Positions 47,185 to 59,730 are shown, counted from the stretch's first letter. The stretch: 64,000 nucleotides of DNA from Cercis canadensis (GCA_003255065.1 QAOA01004738.1:186001-250000), one strand, 5' to 3'. Notes: generated by a model not told the origin, from the sequence alone. Program-made: numbers and translations.

Positions 47185-50078
47185 GTGATCGGAATTATCG
47201 CTAATCTAATTAAATTAAACCGAATCCCCTAACTATAATGCAATAGAGGTCATGATCCGGGAAGTCTCTCACAAGGAATGCAATGTGTCATTAATAATTT
47301 CAAGTTTAAGAACAGGGGATTTTTGAAACAAAATTATAATAGTAAATTACAGAATTAAACAAGGATTAATGTAGTTGATTAAAGGCGTAACCTAGCTAGA
47401 CATCCATCAAAAACCGGTTTGATTCATCCTAGATTAACATGAGTGATTAAGTCCTAATGCTGCACTACTAATTGAGTTTAATTACAACTGAAATATCTAA
47501 TTATGATCAATTGTTCCTACTGAGTTATCACTCAGGATTCGATTAACCATATACAATTACTAATCTTGTAATCATAAAGACTAAGCAATTAGTGATTAAT
47601 CTAAAAATCGAACATCAATTAGCATAGCATAGCTTCTTTGAATTCTAACCACAGATTAAAGATTGATCAATCTAAATTTTATTTCTTACTTTAATATCCA
47701 TATAAATCACAAAGATCTCCATGAATTCATACAAATATTAAAACAAGGCAGAAATTCAAAGAAGAAGAAATTGCATTAAGTTTAATCCAATTAAGAACAT
47801 AATCTCAAAATCAAAACCGAATTTAATCAGGAGTCTAACTTGGTTACAAGGATTCTACTCCTCCATGGTCATGAAATCCAAGCTCCAATGGAAAAGTGCA
47901 GTGATAAATCAAAGAGCTCTAGAAAATATATGAGAGAAAACTAAAGCTGCCTAAAAACTGTCTACCTCTAATTTTGAAAATGATGTCTCCTTTAACCTAA
48001 TTATAACATCAGAAATTTAATGCACACCCAAAATACCCTTAACCTAGGTTTAATCCTCTGGACCTCAGCTTCAAATGGGCTCCGATTTGGGCCTAATTGG
48101 GTCTGAATTGAGGGAGTTAAGCCCAATTAACTCTTAAGAGATCTCTGGACTAATCAGCCAGATTCGACAAGCAATAAGACTATCAAAAAGACATAATTTA
48201 GAGAATTGGTCCTCACAACAATTGAAGATTGATGAACACACTTTTTATACAATAGTTATTCCTCATACTTAGTCTTTTAAACCTCTTTTGGGCTGAATTG
48301 CATAGACTTAGACCTCATTTCATGACTTAGGATCCATTTATGCTTAATTGCAATTTCCAGCAATACTGGGCATTATATGCTGTCTCTGTGTTTCAGGCAT
48401 ATCTTGAGTTCTGGATGTCCAAAAATTCCGAGTCATACCTTGTTGGAAAGCTGAGAGAATTGTCTACAACTTTCTTTCAGGGCTCTAAAGCTAATTCGGA
48501 CGTTCCGAAGGTCATATGCAGTCTGGAACCCAGAGAAGACATGCTGTCGCAGGATCCTGACCTACATGCAGTATTTGGGTCATAACTTGAGTTGTAGATG
48601 TCATATTGACCTGAAACTGGTACCATTGGAAAGCTAACAGACAGAGCTTCAATTGATATGAAGACCGGTTCACCATATTTTATGTGGAAGATGGTCTTAT
48701 TTGCTGTGCAAGTTAGCTGACGGTTCCAGACACCTTCTGCCACTTAAATGGGCCTAACTTCCTCATGACAAGTCCAAATGGGCCCAAACCAAAGCCCAAT
48801 TGAAGCTAAGGCCCATGGGAACAAGTGTGCCCTAAGGGCAATTTAGGTGTGCATGTAAAATTGGAGGTCTATATCAGAAGAAGGAGGCAGCCGAAATTCA
48901 TAACCACCTCATTAGATATTTTAGACAGATTTTTGTGCTTTCCTTAGTTCTTAAGTTTTCTTTAGATATTTTGTAAGAACTTCAGCTCCTCTTGTTCATG
49001 GAGGGCTAATCCAACATATCAATCCAGGTTTTGCTATTCTGATTATTGGTTTTGAGATTATGAGTTGTTGTTCTTCATTTTAGTTGTTAATCAAAGTTCT
49101 TTCAATCCTTTGAAATATTCTGTTTGAATTGCTTAATTCGAATTTGGATCTTCATGTGTGATTGCTTAATTGCATGTGATAAAAGAGGATTGTATGGTTG
49201 ATTAATGTTTCTGAGCTTTTGGATGGATTAATCACCTTGGCTGGATCATGGACTTAGGTAAAACTAGACTTGAATGTTTGCTTAATTCATTTGGTCTTAG
49301 TTGAATCCGAATTCTGGTTGCTTAACCAGTGGAATCCATAGAACATTGAGAGGCTTCTTGACATGTTTTAAAGGCCAAGAACATGGTTAATAATTGAATG
49401 GATCATTAGACATCAAGGATGAACTAAAATCAGAACTAGTTAAGGCTTGGATTGGTTGTTTTCTCTTAGGTTACCACTGATAATTAATTTTCGTTAATCA
49501 CTTAAACCAAACTCAACCCCCTCTGTTTACATGCTTTTCAATATGATTCACTAAATAGAACAATCCTTAGGTTCGACTTAGGGCTATCCTATGCTGCAAA
49601 AAGCTAGGTAACCGACCTAAAACATTAACTAATTTGAGGAGCCTCGGCAGCTCATCAAAGATCTATGTCTTAGATTTCTAATGAAACTAGTTTCAAGTCC
49701 ATATAACATTTACAGCCGAAGTTATGGTCCAAACTTTGCATGCGGGTCAGGATCCAGCGGTAACATCTCTGCTCTGACTTTCGGGTCAAATTTGACCCAT
49801 TGAACGTCTGAATTGGCTTTGGAGGTCTAAATAAAAGTTGTAGATAATCATCTTAGCTTTCCTACAAGGCAAGATTTACAATTTTTAGACATACAGAACT
49901 AAAGATATACCCAAAATACAGAAATAGTATCAAAACCCTAATAATGCTGAATGAAACAATTAAGTCCAATATGAATCCAAACTTATGAAATAAGGCCAAG
50001 CTCACTCAATTAAGCACTAAAAGAGATTTAAGACACTAAATATGAGGGTTAATTACTGTATAAAAAATGTGATTATCA
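47185..50078 (-). repeat. 3' LTR of the Athila-like element, interrupted by a solo LTR
   Basis: It begins tgatcggaattatcgc and ends gtgattatca on the plus strand. Without the 1.43-kb insertion (48230-49657) and its duplicated 5 bases it is about 1.46 kb, matching the other LTR once that LTR's assembly repeat is set aside. Confidence 0.88.
48230..49657 (+). repeat. Solo LTR, related family, inside the Athila-like 3' LTR
   Basis: It is flanked by the perfect duplication aagat (48225-48229 and 49658-49662); the intact site reads attgaagatctacgtc at 56650. It begins TGATGAACACAC and ends CAGCTCATCA, as does 6104-7488. It sits opposite in orientation to its host LTR, to which it is distantly related. 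Confidence 0.92.
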
Positions 50079-50095
50079 AATCCCCCCACACTTAT
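50079..50095 (-). other. Polypurine tract of the Athila-like element
   Basis: On the minus strand AAGTGTGGGGGGATT directly precedes the 3' LTR, the G-run form typical of Athila/Tat elements. Confidence 0.85.
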
Positions 50096-51829
50096 CCTTT
50101 GCTCATCCAGGGTAAACTAGAATAAAACTAAGGAACAAGGAAAATAGCTAAGAGACATTTCCAAACAAGAACAAGAATGCAAAAGTTAAATGAGCAAGAA
50201 GAACAATCAAAACTTAAAAGGATCAAAGACACTCATGAATTTCTTCCTTGCACTTTCAACGAACAAGCATGGTGATTTCAATAGAATTGAATAGACTAAA
50301 AATGATATAGCCTCACAAGATACACTCTCAATCCCTCAAGTGTTTAAGGGTTAGTGTTTCACTCAAAAACATCTAATGACAAATTGCACTACCATAAGCT
50401 TACTTATTTTCTAATCTCCACTACTTCAAACATATGCATGCACAAATCAGAAAGACTTTATTTAAGGATGTAATGAGGCCAAGGAAAAGGAAAGAATGTA
50501 ATAGGAAGTATGGATATGACAAGTTAAAACCAAAGAGAGCATGAGAACGTTGGGAATGATGAGTTAAAACCAACACTAAGCACAAAAATTTTCACCCAAA
50601 AGCTCTATGCAATTTTTTTTTACACACTTCTTCCTCTTTGGAAAGAAAATCACTACTTTTATTCTCTTTTTCTTTGCATTTTCTTTTCTGATTTTTTTTT
50701 AACAAAATTTTCTTTCTTTTCTTTTGCTATTATTTCTTTTCTTTTCACATAGCCAATTTTTCTTTCAATAATGGTAGAAACCTCACTTAGAACTTTGTCC
50801 GTCCCGAACAAATAGAAACTCATCAAAAATTAAACCAATACTTTCATACTCCCTAAGGTAGGTGGAAACATGGTTTTACACTAAAAGCTTGCAATGAGCT
50901 AAATGAAAGAATGAGAAAATTAGGCTCAAGGGGGGAAAGCAAGGAAAAAGATGTTAGGTAGGCTATTTGACTAGCTATCATAAAAGAAAGAAAAGATGAC
51001 CTTAATCACATTCATGCATGCATATGATAATGTAATCTCAAAAAGAAGCAAAGCAAGTTCTAGAGCGACAAACATCATGAGAACAATGCACACAAGAAAG
51101 AAATAGAGAATGACAATAGGCTCAAAAACTCACTAGGTATGCACTATCAAGCTCAATTTATCACAATAAATTTCATCACCAAACTAGCTATGTAAAAGAT
51201 GTAAGAAATAATTCAATAATGGTAGAAACCTCAAAATAACAATTGCTTCAAGCTCACAACCTTTACAAATCTTAAAGTCCTATGAAAAATACAAAAAAGA
51301 AAGGTGGAAAGATGTGCAGAATGAGAATTAAAATAGCAAAACAGAATGGAAAGGCGAGACAACACATGGAAATTTAAAACAGAACTAGAATTATGCACAG
51401 AAGCTCAAGATGATGCATGAACAGAATCTGGAACATGCTGAACCGCACTAAAAACAACAAACAAAGAAGGCAAGAAGAACATAAAATAGAGAATAGAATG
51501 ACAACAGAAACATAAATTACAAACATAATTAAAAACATAAAATAGACAAGAACAAAATTGAAATCGAGAATAGAAATGAAGACAAAATTGAAAACAGAAA
51601 TCAATAATAAAAACATAATCAGAAAGAGAACTCCCCTGAAGCTGTGTCATCTTCCTTTTATTTACAACAAGCACAACAAGATACCTGGGTCAAAGACCAC
51701 TCTCACGAAGCCTTGGGTTGTCCTTGAGAGCCTTCTTTAAAATCTGCAGAACCAAATTCACCAGAATCACCATATCTCAAGAATGCAGCAATCTCAAAGC
51801 AAGTAGTACAACTAACATCACCATCACAA
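50096..51829 (-). other. Noncoding interior of the Athila-like element
   Basis: This is where pol (RT, RNase H, integrase) would be expected to lie. I find only low-complexity, A-rich sequence with no RT or integrase motif in any frame. 51370-51620 is strikingly A-rich with many acaaaattgaaaac-like words. Confidence 0.7.
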
Positions 51830-52420
51830 TTAACACGTGAATGACACTGGAAAAAAATCCTCTAAACCCACAAAATTAGGGAAGTCATCATATAACATAT
51901 CAACTACCTCTGCAGGATCATCAACTACCATTGCAGTATCATCAACTACCACTGCCTCTGTGACAGAATCATCACTTTCTAAGAATGTAGCAATTTCAGA
52001 ACAAGCGAAGCAAGCAAAATCACCATCACAATTACAACACATAGAATCATATCTTTCTAAGAATGCAGTAATTTCAGAGCAAGCAAAGCAAACATCATCA
52101 CTATCATAGTTACAAAATATAAAATCATCCAAAAGCAGTAACTCAGGAGATTTAGAAGGAAAGCTATCATAAATTTCACCGACCAACTCATCAATAATAT
52201 CAATGCAGTAAAGAGAATGGCCTTCCATGGGGTATTTCATGGCATCAAAGATATTAAACTGAACAATATTATCACCAAACTCCATGAAAAAGGTTCCTGC
52301 ATGCACATCTATCTTGGTTCTGGCGATCTTGAGGAAAGGTCTCCTAAAAATGATTGGAGTCTTGCTGCTTGTTGGCTCTCCCTCCATATCTAGAATGTAG
52401 AAGTCTGCTGGGAAGATCAA
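51830..52420 (-). pseudogene. Athila-type aspartic protease region
   Basis: The minus-strand reading has FPADFYILDME, TPIIFRRPFLKIARTKIDVH, GTFFMEFGDNIVQFNIFDAM and KYP, hallmark strands of Athila/Tat protease. The tail repeats a short acidic unit twice or more (CFACSEI..FLE followed by DD, about 52100-51950). Degraded. Confidence 0.82.
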
Positions 52421-52494
52421 CTCATTAACTCAGACTAGCACATCTTCAATGAGTCCAGTAGGGTAAGCATTACTTCTATTGGCTAGTTGGATCA

Positions 52495-54662
52495 TTACTC
52501 CTGTTGATTGCAAAGGTCCGAGTCCAAGTGACTGGAACACTGACTTTGACATGACATTGATAGAAGCTCCAAGGTCCAGCATAGCATTCTCAAACTTGCT
52601 ATTGCTAATGACACAGGGTATGTTGAAAGTTCCAAGATTTTGGCACTTCTGAGGTATAGGTTGAATGAGGGCAGAAACATTCTGACTCGTTCATTGCCCT
52701 TTAGCCTCCTCTTATGAGTGCACAAGTCCTTCAAAAACTTTGCATAGTTCGGAATCTGCTTGATTGCCCCTAGCAATGGAATGTTGATTTCAACTCTCCT
52801 AAATGTCTCTAGAAACTCCCTATCTTTCTCTGTCTCATCCAATTTTTTGAATTGAAGGGCTATCTGTGGGAAAGGCAGATGGATAGAATGAGTAGTCTTA
52901 TGCTACTGTGGTATCTCTATAGTATGACTACTCTGGCTGGAACTGCTAGGGTTAGCAACAAGCACACTCAGTTTGCTCAGACCATTGTTGGAATGTGTAG
53001 CTGTAGGTACAGGGTCAGGAATTTCCTTGCCACTCCTAAGGATGATTGCACTCGCATTCTTCCCATTTGGATTTGGAATGGTTTGTGAGAGAAGCTGGCC
53101 AGAACCTTGAGCTTTTAATTGACTAATTAATGAAGCTAATTGGTCAATATGTGTCTCCAAATTCTGTATGGTAGCTCCAGTGCTCTACTGGAATTGAAGA
53201 TTGTTGGCTGCCAACTGCTTCATGAGCTCTTCTAGGTTAGGTGCATTTTGGCCAGAAGTGGTGGCTTGCTCCTTGGCAGGTTGAAATTGTTGTGGTACTC
53301 TATTCTGGAATCCTAGTGGCCTATTTTGGTATGATTGGTAAGGCTGGGAACTATGATGTTATTGTGGCTGCATGTTGCCATATCTCAGGTTAGGATGATT
53401 TCTCTAACCGAGGTTGTATGTGGTAGAAAAAAGGATCATGTCTTGGCTAGTGAGACTGGTAATATTGGGATTGAGAATATTGAGGCATGTTGGGGAAAAC
53501 ATTGGCTGCAACTACTGTTTGGTTAGGACAGACATAGGCATCCTCTTGAAGGGTAGGACAAGCTTCAATAAGGTGGGAGGTACAAGCACATATGCCACAA
53601 ACTCTGAGTGGTTGCATGGCAAGTTGTTGATGTTGCCCCACGGCTAACTGTCTCACCAAGGATGTCAAATCATCAAGTCTACGCTCCCCTTTGTTGGTCA
53701 GCAGTTGATACAACAACCTCATTGAGTCCTCTAGTGGTATGAACCATCCGAGCACCAAACTGTTGGGAATTGTTAGCCATTTTAGAAATTAAATTCCTGG
53801 CAGCCTCTGGGGTCTTGTCCACCAATGCTCTTCCACTGGTTGCATCTATTGAGCTTCTATCCATAGGCATTAGGCCCTCATAAACATATTGAATGAGCAA
53901 TTGATTATTGATTTGGTGATGAGGGCAACTATCACATAATTTCTTAAACCTCTCCCAATACTCATGGAGTGTCTCTCCTGATAATTGTCTAATCTCACAA
54001 ATATCCTTCCGGATAGCTACAGTTCTGGAAGCATGGAATAATTTCTCCAAGAAGAGTCTTTTCATGTCATTCTAAGAAGTGATAGAACCGGAGGGGAGGT
54101 AGTACATCCAATCCTTAGCCATATCTGTTAGTGAGAATGAAAATGCCTTGAGCTTGATGTGCTGTTCCAGAATGCCTTGTGGTTTCATTGTTGAGCACAC
54201 CACATGGAATTCTTTCAAGTGTCTATGCGGATCCTCACCTGCAAGGCCATGAAATCTAGGAAACAAGTGTATTAATCCGGACTTAAGCTCATAGGCAGCA
54301 TCTAACTCAGGGTATTGAATGCCTAAATGTTGGTATGCCACATTTGGGACAGTAAGTTCCTTAAGGGTTCTAGCTCTAGCATGCATGTTATTGTTTCCAG
54401 CCCTATTGGCAGCATCATTAACAATAGGATCTACATTATCATCTACGTTATGGTCAACCATGTTGTCAACAGAATTATGAACAACAAGATTAACAACAGG
54501 ATTAAGAATAGGATCAACAACTACTCTTCTCCTAGCTTGTCTATGCCGGCTATGAAATGTTTTATCAATATCACATAAATCACTGCAAGAAGTCCGAGTC
54601 ATACACCATTCACACACAAGGTTGGCAGAATGCCAAAACATACTAAAACAGGAACACAACAC
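52495..54662 (-). pseudogene. Athila-type gag (degraded)
   Basis: The order on the minus strand is a basic, asparagine/valine-rich N-terminus, then ELTVPNVAYQHLGIQYP, GLIHLFPRFHGLAGEDPHRH and LKEFHVVCSTMKPQGI. Retrotrans_gag follows (KRLFLEKLFHASRTVAIRKD, LHEYWERFKKLCDSCPHHQI). Next are CGICACTSHLIEACPTL, a knuckle-like cluster at about 53590, a glutamine-rich linker, then ILRSGKEI near 53050 and the KRRLKGNERV region near 52700. The order is the usual one for Athila gag. A handful of breaks. Confidence 0.82.
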
Positions 54663-54665
54663 AGA

Positions 54666-55015
54666 AACACAGAAATAGAGACAGAAAATGGCTAAGACAT
54701 AAAGTAATCAGCAGAAAGTAAACGACAGAAAGTAAATGACATAAAGTAAATGACAGAAAGTAATCGACAGAAAGTAATCGACAAAAATTAATCGACAAAA
54801 AGTAAATGACAGAAAGTAATTGACAGAAATTAATCGACAAAAAGTAAATGACATAAAGTAAATGACAGAAAGTAATTGACATAAATTAAATGACAGAAAG
54901 TAAATGACATAAAATAAATAACAAAAAGTAATCGACAAAAATTAAATGACAGAAATTAAACGACAGAAAGTAAATGACAAAAAGAAAATATCATAAAATA
55001 AATGACAGAAAGTAA
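54666..55015. repeat. Short tandem repeat in the Athila-like leader
   Basis: About 22 units of 14-15 bases (gacagaaagtaaat with variants such as gacaaaaattaatc) fill the leader between primer site and gag. Confidence 0.9.
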
Positions 55016-55143
55016 TTCGAATTTAACAATCAATTCAAGGAATCAACTAATTCAAGCCAAAATGAAAGAAAAACAAGGGGGAAATGGAACCAAATCACCA
55101 AAATTCATACATGGGACTTGAAATCATCAACTAACATTGACAT

Positions 55144-55161
55144 TCCCCGGCAATGGCGCCA
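55144..55161 (-). other. Primer binding site, Asp-tRNA type
   Basis: On the minus strand TGGCGCCATTGCCGGGGA follows the LTR end after five bases. It matches the Asp-tRNA site of Athila/Tat elements with one change. Confidence 0.9.
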
Positions 55162-55166
55162 AAATT

Positions 55167-57074
55167 TGATCGGAATTATTGCTGATCCAATTAAATTAAA
55201 CTGAATCCCCTAAATATAATGCAATAGAGAGCATAATCCGAGAAGTCTCTCACAAGGAATGCAATGTGTAATTAATAATTTCAAGTTTAAGAACATGGGA
55301 TTTTTGAAACAAGATTATAATAGTAAATTGCAGAATTAAACAAGGATTAATGTAGTTGATTAAAGGCGCAACCTAGCTAGACATCCATCAAAAACTGGTT
55401 TGATTCATCCTAGATTAACATGAGTGATTAAGTCCTAATGCAGTACTACTAATTGAGTTTAATCACAACTGAAATCTCTAATTATTATCAATTGTTCCCA
55501 TTGAGTTATCACTCAAGATTCGATTAACCACATACAATCACTAATCTTGTAATGACAAAGACTAAGCAATTAGTGATAAATCTAAAAATCGAACATCAAT
55601 TAGCATAGCATAACTTCTCTGAATTCTAACCATAGATTAAAGATTGATCAATCTAAATTCTATTTCTTACTTTAATATCCATATAAATCACAAAGATCTC
55701 CATGAATTCATACAAAGATTAAAGCAATGCAGAAATTCTAAGAAGAAGAAATTGCATTAAGTTTAATCCAATTAAGAACATAATCTCAAAATCAAAACCA
55801 AATTTAATCAGGAGTCCAACTTGGTTACAAGGATTCTACTCCTGCATNCCTAGATTAACATGAGTGATTAAGTCCTAATGCAGTACTACTAATTGAGTTT
55901 AATCACAACTGAAATCTCTAATTATTATCAATTGTTCCTATTGAGTTATCACTCAAGATTCGATTAACCACATACAATCACTAATCTTGTAATGACAAAG
56001 ACTAAGCAATTAGTGATTAATCTAAAAATCGAACATCAATTAGCATAGCATAACTTCTCTGAATTCTAACCACAGATTAAAGATTGATCAATCTAAATTC
56101 TATTTCTTACTTTAATATCCATATAAATTACAAAGATCTCCACGAATTCATACAAAGATTAAAGCAATGCAGAAATTCTAAGAAGAAGAAATTGCATTAA
56201 GTTTAATCCAATTAAGAACATAATCTCAAAATCAAAACCAAATTTAATCAGGAGTCCAACTTGGTTACAAGGATTCTACTCCTGCATGGTCATGAAATGC
56301 AAGCTCCAATGGAAAACTGCAGTCGTAAATCAAAGAACTCTAGAAAATATATGAGAGAAAACTAAAGTTGCCTAAAAACTGTTTACCTCAAATTTTGAAA
56401 ATGCTGTCTCCTTTAACTTAATTATAACATCAAAAATTTAATGCACACCTAAAATACCCTTAACCTAGTTTAATCCTCTGGACCTCATCTTTAAATGGGC
56501 TCCAATTTGGGCTTAATTGGGCCTGAATTGAGGGAGTTAAGCCCAATTAACTCTTAAGAAATCTTTAGAGGTCTCTGGACTAATCAACCAGATTTGACAG
56601 GCAATAAGACCATCAAAATGACATAATTTAGAGAACCGGTCCTCACAATAATTGAAGATCTACGTCTTAGATTTCGAATGAAACTAGTTTCAAGTCCATA
56701 TGACATCTACAACCCAAGTTATGGTCCAAACTCTGCATGCGGGTCAGGATCCAGCGGCAGCATCTTTGCTCTGACTTGCAGGTCAAATTTGACTCACTGA
56801 ACGTCCGAATTGGCCTTGGAGGTCTGAATGAAAGTTGTATATAATTCTCTTAGATTTCCTACAAGGCAAAATTCACAATTTTTAGACATATAGAACTAAA
56901 GATATACCGAAATACATAAACAGTATCAAAACCCTAATAATGCCGAATGAAACAATTAAGCCCAATATGAACCCAAACTTATGAAATAAGGCCAAGCCCA
57001 CTCAATTAAGAACTAAAAGAGATTTAAGACACTAAATATGAAGGTTAATTACTGTATAGAAAATGTGATTATCA
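55167..57074 (-). repeat. 5' LTR of the Athila-like element, with an assembly repeat
   Basis: It starts tgatcggaattatt and ends gtgattatca on the plus strand. A single N at 55848 separates near-identical copies 55409-55847 and 55849-56287, so the true LTR is about 1.47 kb. Confidence 0.88.
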
Positions 57075-57708
57075 ATGGGCCCCTAGGAAAACCCCAAGGT
57101 GATTCAAAGCTTTGGAGAGCTCTTGTTTATTTTGATTACTTTTTCCCAATTATGTACCCCTACCCCAATTGGTTGTATCATCATGCTTTACATTTAGGGC
57201 TTTTTTGTTCGAGTTTACAAAATCCATTGGCCCTTCGCTTATTATGAAAAGATAGACGGGCTTGTCTTATATGAGACGAACTCGATCTATCCAACCTAGG
57301 CGGAGATAAGCGCCACCTTGAGGGGAGTTTTATACACTTGACGGGAGGAAAGATTTTGAGCTTGTTAGAATTCATGCATTTCACGTTTATTTAATGTACT
57401 TTTATTAGTGAATATAATTTATTTACGAGAATGAATAAATGACATCTTTTGGCCACATCTTGTCTTATCTTTGCATAGATAATATAGGGTAACCATCTTT
57501 AGGTAGATGTTGTGGGGTGCCTAACATTTTCCCCACGCATAAACATACTCCCGAACCAATCTTTGGTACGCAGACCATTTAAAAAGAATAAAATAAAAAA
57601 GGGTTTCCAATTGTACCCTATTTTCTAAAACAATTGGTGGCGACTCCATGTTTTTCTTAAATTCGGTTGACCATCAGCGTCGTAGTGACCTTCGGGTACA
57701 TTATGACA
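57075..57708 (+). repeat. Ogre-type LTR, right part
   Basis: This resumes the LTR cut at 47184. Conserved blocks are in order: aggtgattcaaagctttgga, gataagcgccacc, gggtaaccatctttagg, gggtgcctaacattttcc, attggtggcgactcc, then attatgaca at 57708. Confidence 0.82.
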
Positions 57709-57730
57709 GTTTGGCGATTCCATTAGGGAC
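57709..57730 (+). other. Primer binding site, Arg-tRNA type (Ogre)
   Basis: GTTTGGCGATTCCATTAGGG directly follows the LTR end, as in the minus-strand element at 35034-35055. Confidence 0.8.
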
Positions 57731-57862
57731 TAATTAGAGAGTCAAGCCCAGTAAATTAGCTATGCAAATCAAATGTGACCAAGATGTATTTTGTTCATTC
57801 TAAGTTATTTCCTTTCTATTATTTTATATTTGTTGTATTTATTTCTGCATTTGTAGATAACC
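57731..57862 (+). other. Start of an Ogre-type leader
   Basis: A short noncoding stretch after the primer site, cut by the next element at 57863. Confidence 0.5.
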
Positions 57863-58079
57863 TGATGAGATCCCACATCGGTTAGTGAGGGCGGTCCATG
57901 GTGTTATATATACGGGTTGACATGACCCAAGGAGGCAACACTGCTGATGACACATCTCCTGGAGGCTCGGATAGCTTGGCTTGGGTCGGGCCATTCACTA
58001 GAGCTTTAGTTCTAGAGGTTAGCTATCTATCATCTATACTATCTTGTTATTTAGATTTTATTTCAAATCCGAAAATTCA

Positions 58080-59730
58080 AAAAAAAAAAAAAATTCTGGG
58101 TTAAATTCCCTTGCTGTCTGAAATTGCCTTACTTGATTCTAGTGGATTTAGGCTATTTTGCTTATGAATTGATGCATATGTGGGATAGTTTGGATGGAAT
58201 CCTTCTAATTCCCTTGCTTTTATGCGTTTCTGCCCTGTTTGAATTTTTTTGGGTTTGTTCTTGAAGAACCACCTCTTTTCCTTCTTGATTTCTAGTCATT
58301 TGGATGCTAGATGGTTGAATTGGTTAGGGGGTTATGCTGCTGGACTGTTAATACATGTTCTATTCAGTTTCTTTGAAAATTCTGGGCTGTTTCCTAATAT
58401 TTCCAATTCGGTTTTAGGGTGTTCTTGCTAGAAAAATTAATTTGCCAATTGGTCAAGCATGGAATGATGGTTTCCCTTGAGTTTTTGGTGGGTTTGCTTC
58501 AAAACCTCCAAGGATTACTTGAGAACCAACCAATTTTATGCTTGGATTAAATTTCTATGCACAAAGTCCCTTGGCTGAATGCTCCTATGATGAACAACCC
58601 AGGATTTTGTTAATTCCCCATGTGTCCTATGATAAATATCTCTTGTGAAGGAAACTTCCTAGAAATTGCTCAATTGCATATAGGATATTCTTGATATCAA
58701 ATTGAAAGATGCTGAATATGCAAGGGTTTTGTTTGGTTCATGCAATTTCCTTCATTCTAGTTAATTTCTAGTTAAGTTTGCTTGGTTAGTAGCTCTAGTA
58801 AATTGCCATTGGTTCAAAAATTGATGCAAAGGCTGGACTTGGTCAAGAATCATATGCAAAAGAGTTATTAGCCCTTTAAAAAAAAAAAAAAACTCGTATA
58901 AAAAAAAATCTGGACAGAATTGAAAAAAAAAAAAAAGTGTCAAAAACTAGTGAAAAACAAGTGCCAAGTGCCTAGAAAATTTGTGAATGCATTGGTTATG
59001 CTATGAGCAAGACACAATGTCTTAAAATTGAGCAAATTGTGATTGGAATGAGGCTAGAACCAGGAAGTTGCATGGCTGCCCTGTTTTAGCATCCCTTGAA
59101 TATCTCTTGTAATTGCTCAACTTTCTACTTGTTTCTTGGCTTGTGGTTATCACTTGGATACACTTGTGTGGGAGGATTTGTTCACTTGCTTAATTGTTCT
59201 TTACCTTATTGGTTTCTTGCTCTTGAAGTATTTGTTTTATCTTGCTTTCTAATTGTTCTTAGATAGCATTTAGTATAACTAGTTAATTGTTTGCTTGTAG
59301 CTAGTTATTGCTCTTATTTGTATCTTGCATGCTTGCTGCCCTAGCACTCTTTGAGTCATTGACTAAGATTGTGTTAGTTCTTGTTAACCCTATTTGTTGT
59401 GCTTAGTGATGCTACCTATCATGCCACTTTCTCTAGCTTTCCCGTGCTTGTGCTTGTTCATCCTTGGGGATTGATTAGTACTTAGAGGGGGCTGCCTCTT
59501 GAAGGACTACTCTTTGGTGGGCTTGAGAGTCCAACAAGGGACCAAGAGAAGGTTGATAAGAGGTAAAAGGCTAGAGTGGTGAGATTCTTTTTGAAAAAAA
59601 AGCCAACAAAGAGAGTGAGTTAAACACGAGTGGCCTAGAGTGAAACACTTCTTGAGTGCATACACGTGAGATGTGTGTTGTGAGGCCATATTCTTCTTCT
59701 ACTAACTTGTTTTTTCAAGTTATCTACAAT
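58080..59730 (+). other. Leader of the second CRM-like element
   Basis: Noncoding, T-rich sequence with A runs at 58080 and 58880-58935. The last 150 bases resemble the first element's leader near 2230-2330 (acacgagtg..cttgagtgca.acacgtgag). No gene recognised. Confidence 0.55.

Larger units (their letters stand above)
47185..57074 (-). mobile_element. Athila/Tat-like LTR element lacking RT, RNase H and integrase
   Basis: It is flanked by the perfect duplication atggg (47180-47184 and 57075-57079). The LTRs are 57074-55167 and 50078-47185 (minus orientation, each TG..CA). An Asp-tRNA primer site, a tandem-repeat leader, gag and protease follow, then about 1.7 kb of noncoding sequence, then the polypurine tract. 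No RT, RNase H or integrase reading was found in the 5.1-kb interior, so this is a non-autonomous derivative. LTRs differ at about 6% over the first 220 bases by eye. Gag and protease show a handful of breaks. Confidence 0.88.

Noticed and set aside
51374-51674. Minus-strand hydrophobic frames rich in F, V and L, a possible envelope-like protein of the Athila-like element
   Set aside because: They are the translation of an A-rich repetitive stretch; there is no signal peptide or stable domain pattern, and two frames are open at once.
54643-54938. Open frames with repeated FLSITFCHL-like units, looking like a membrane protein
   Set aside because: They are translations of the 14-15-base tandem repeat in the Athila-like leader in two frames.
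54666-55015. CRISPR-like array
   Set aside because: The units are directly contiguous without unique spacers, and this is plant nuclear DNA.
57863-58080. Copia LTR because of the cccacatcgg word
   Set aside because: The word occurs in many plant LTR starts; the coding order downstream is Ty3/gypsy, and no copia motif was seen.
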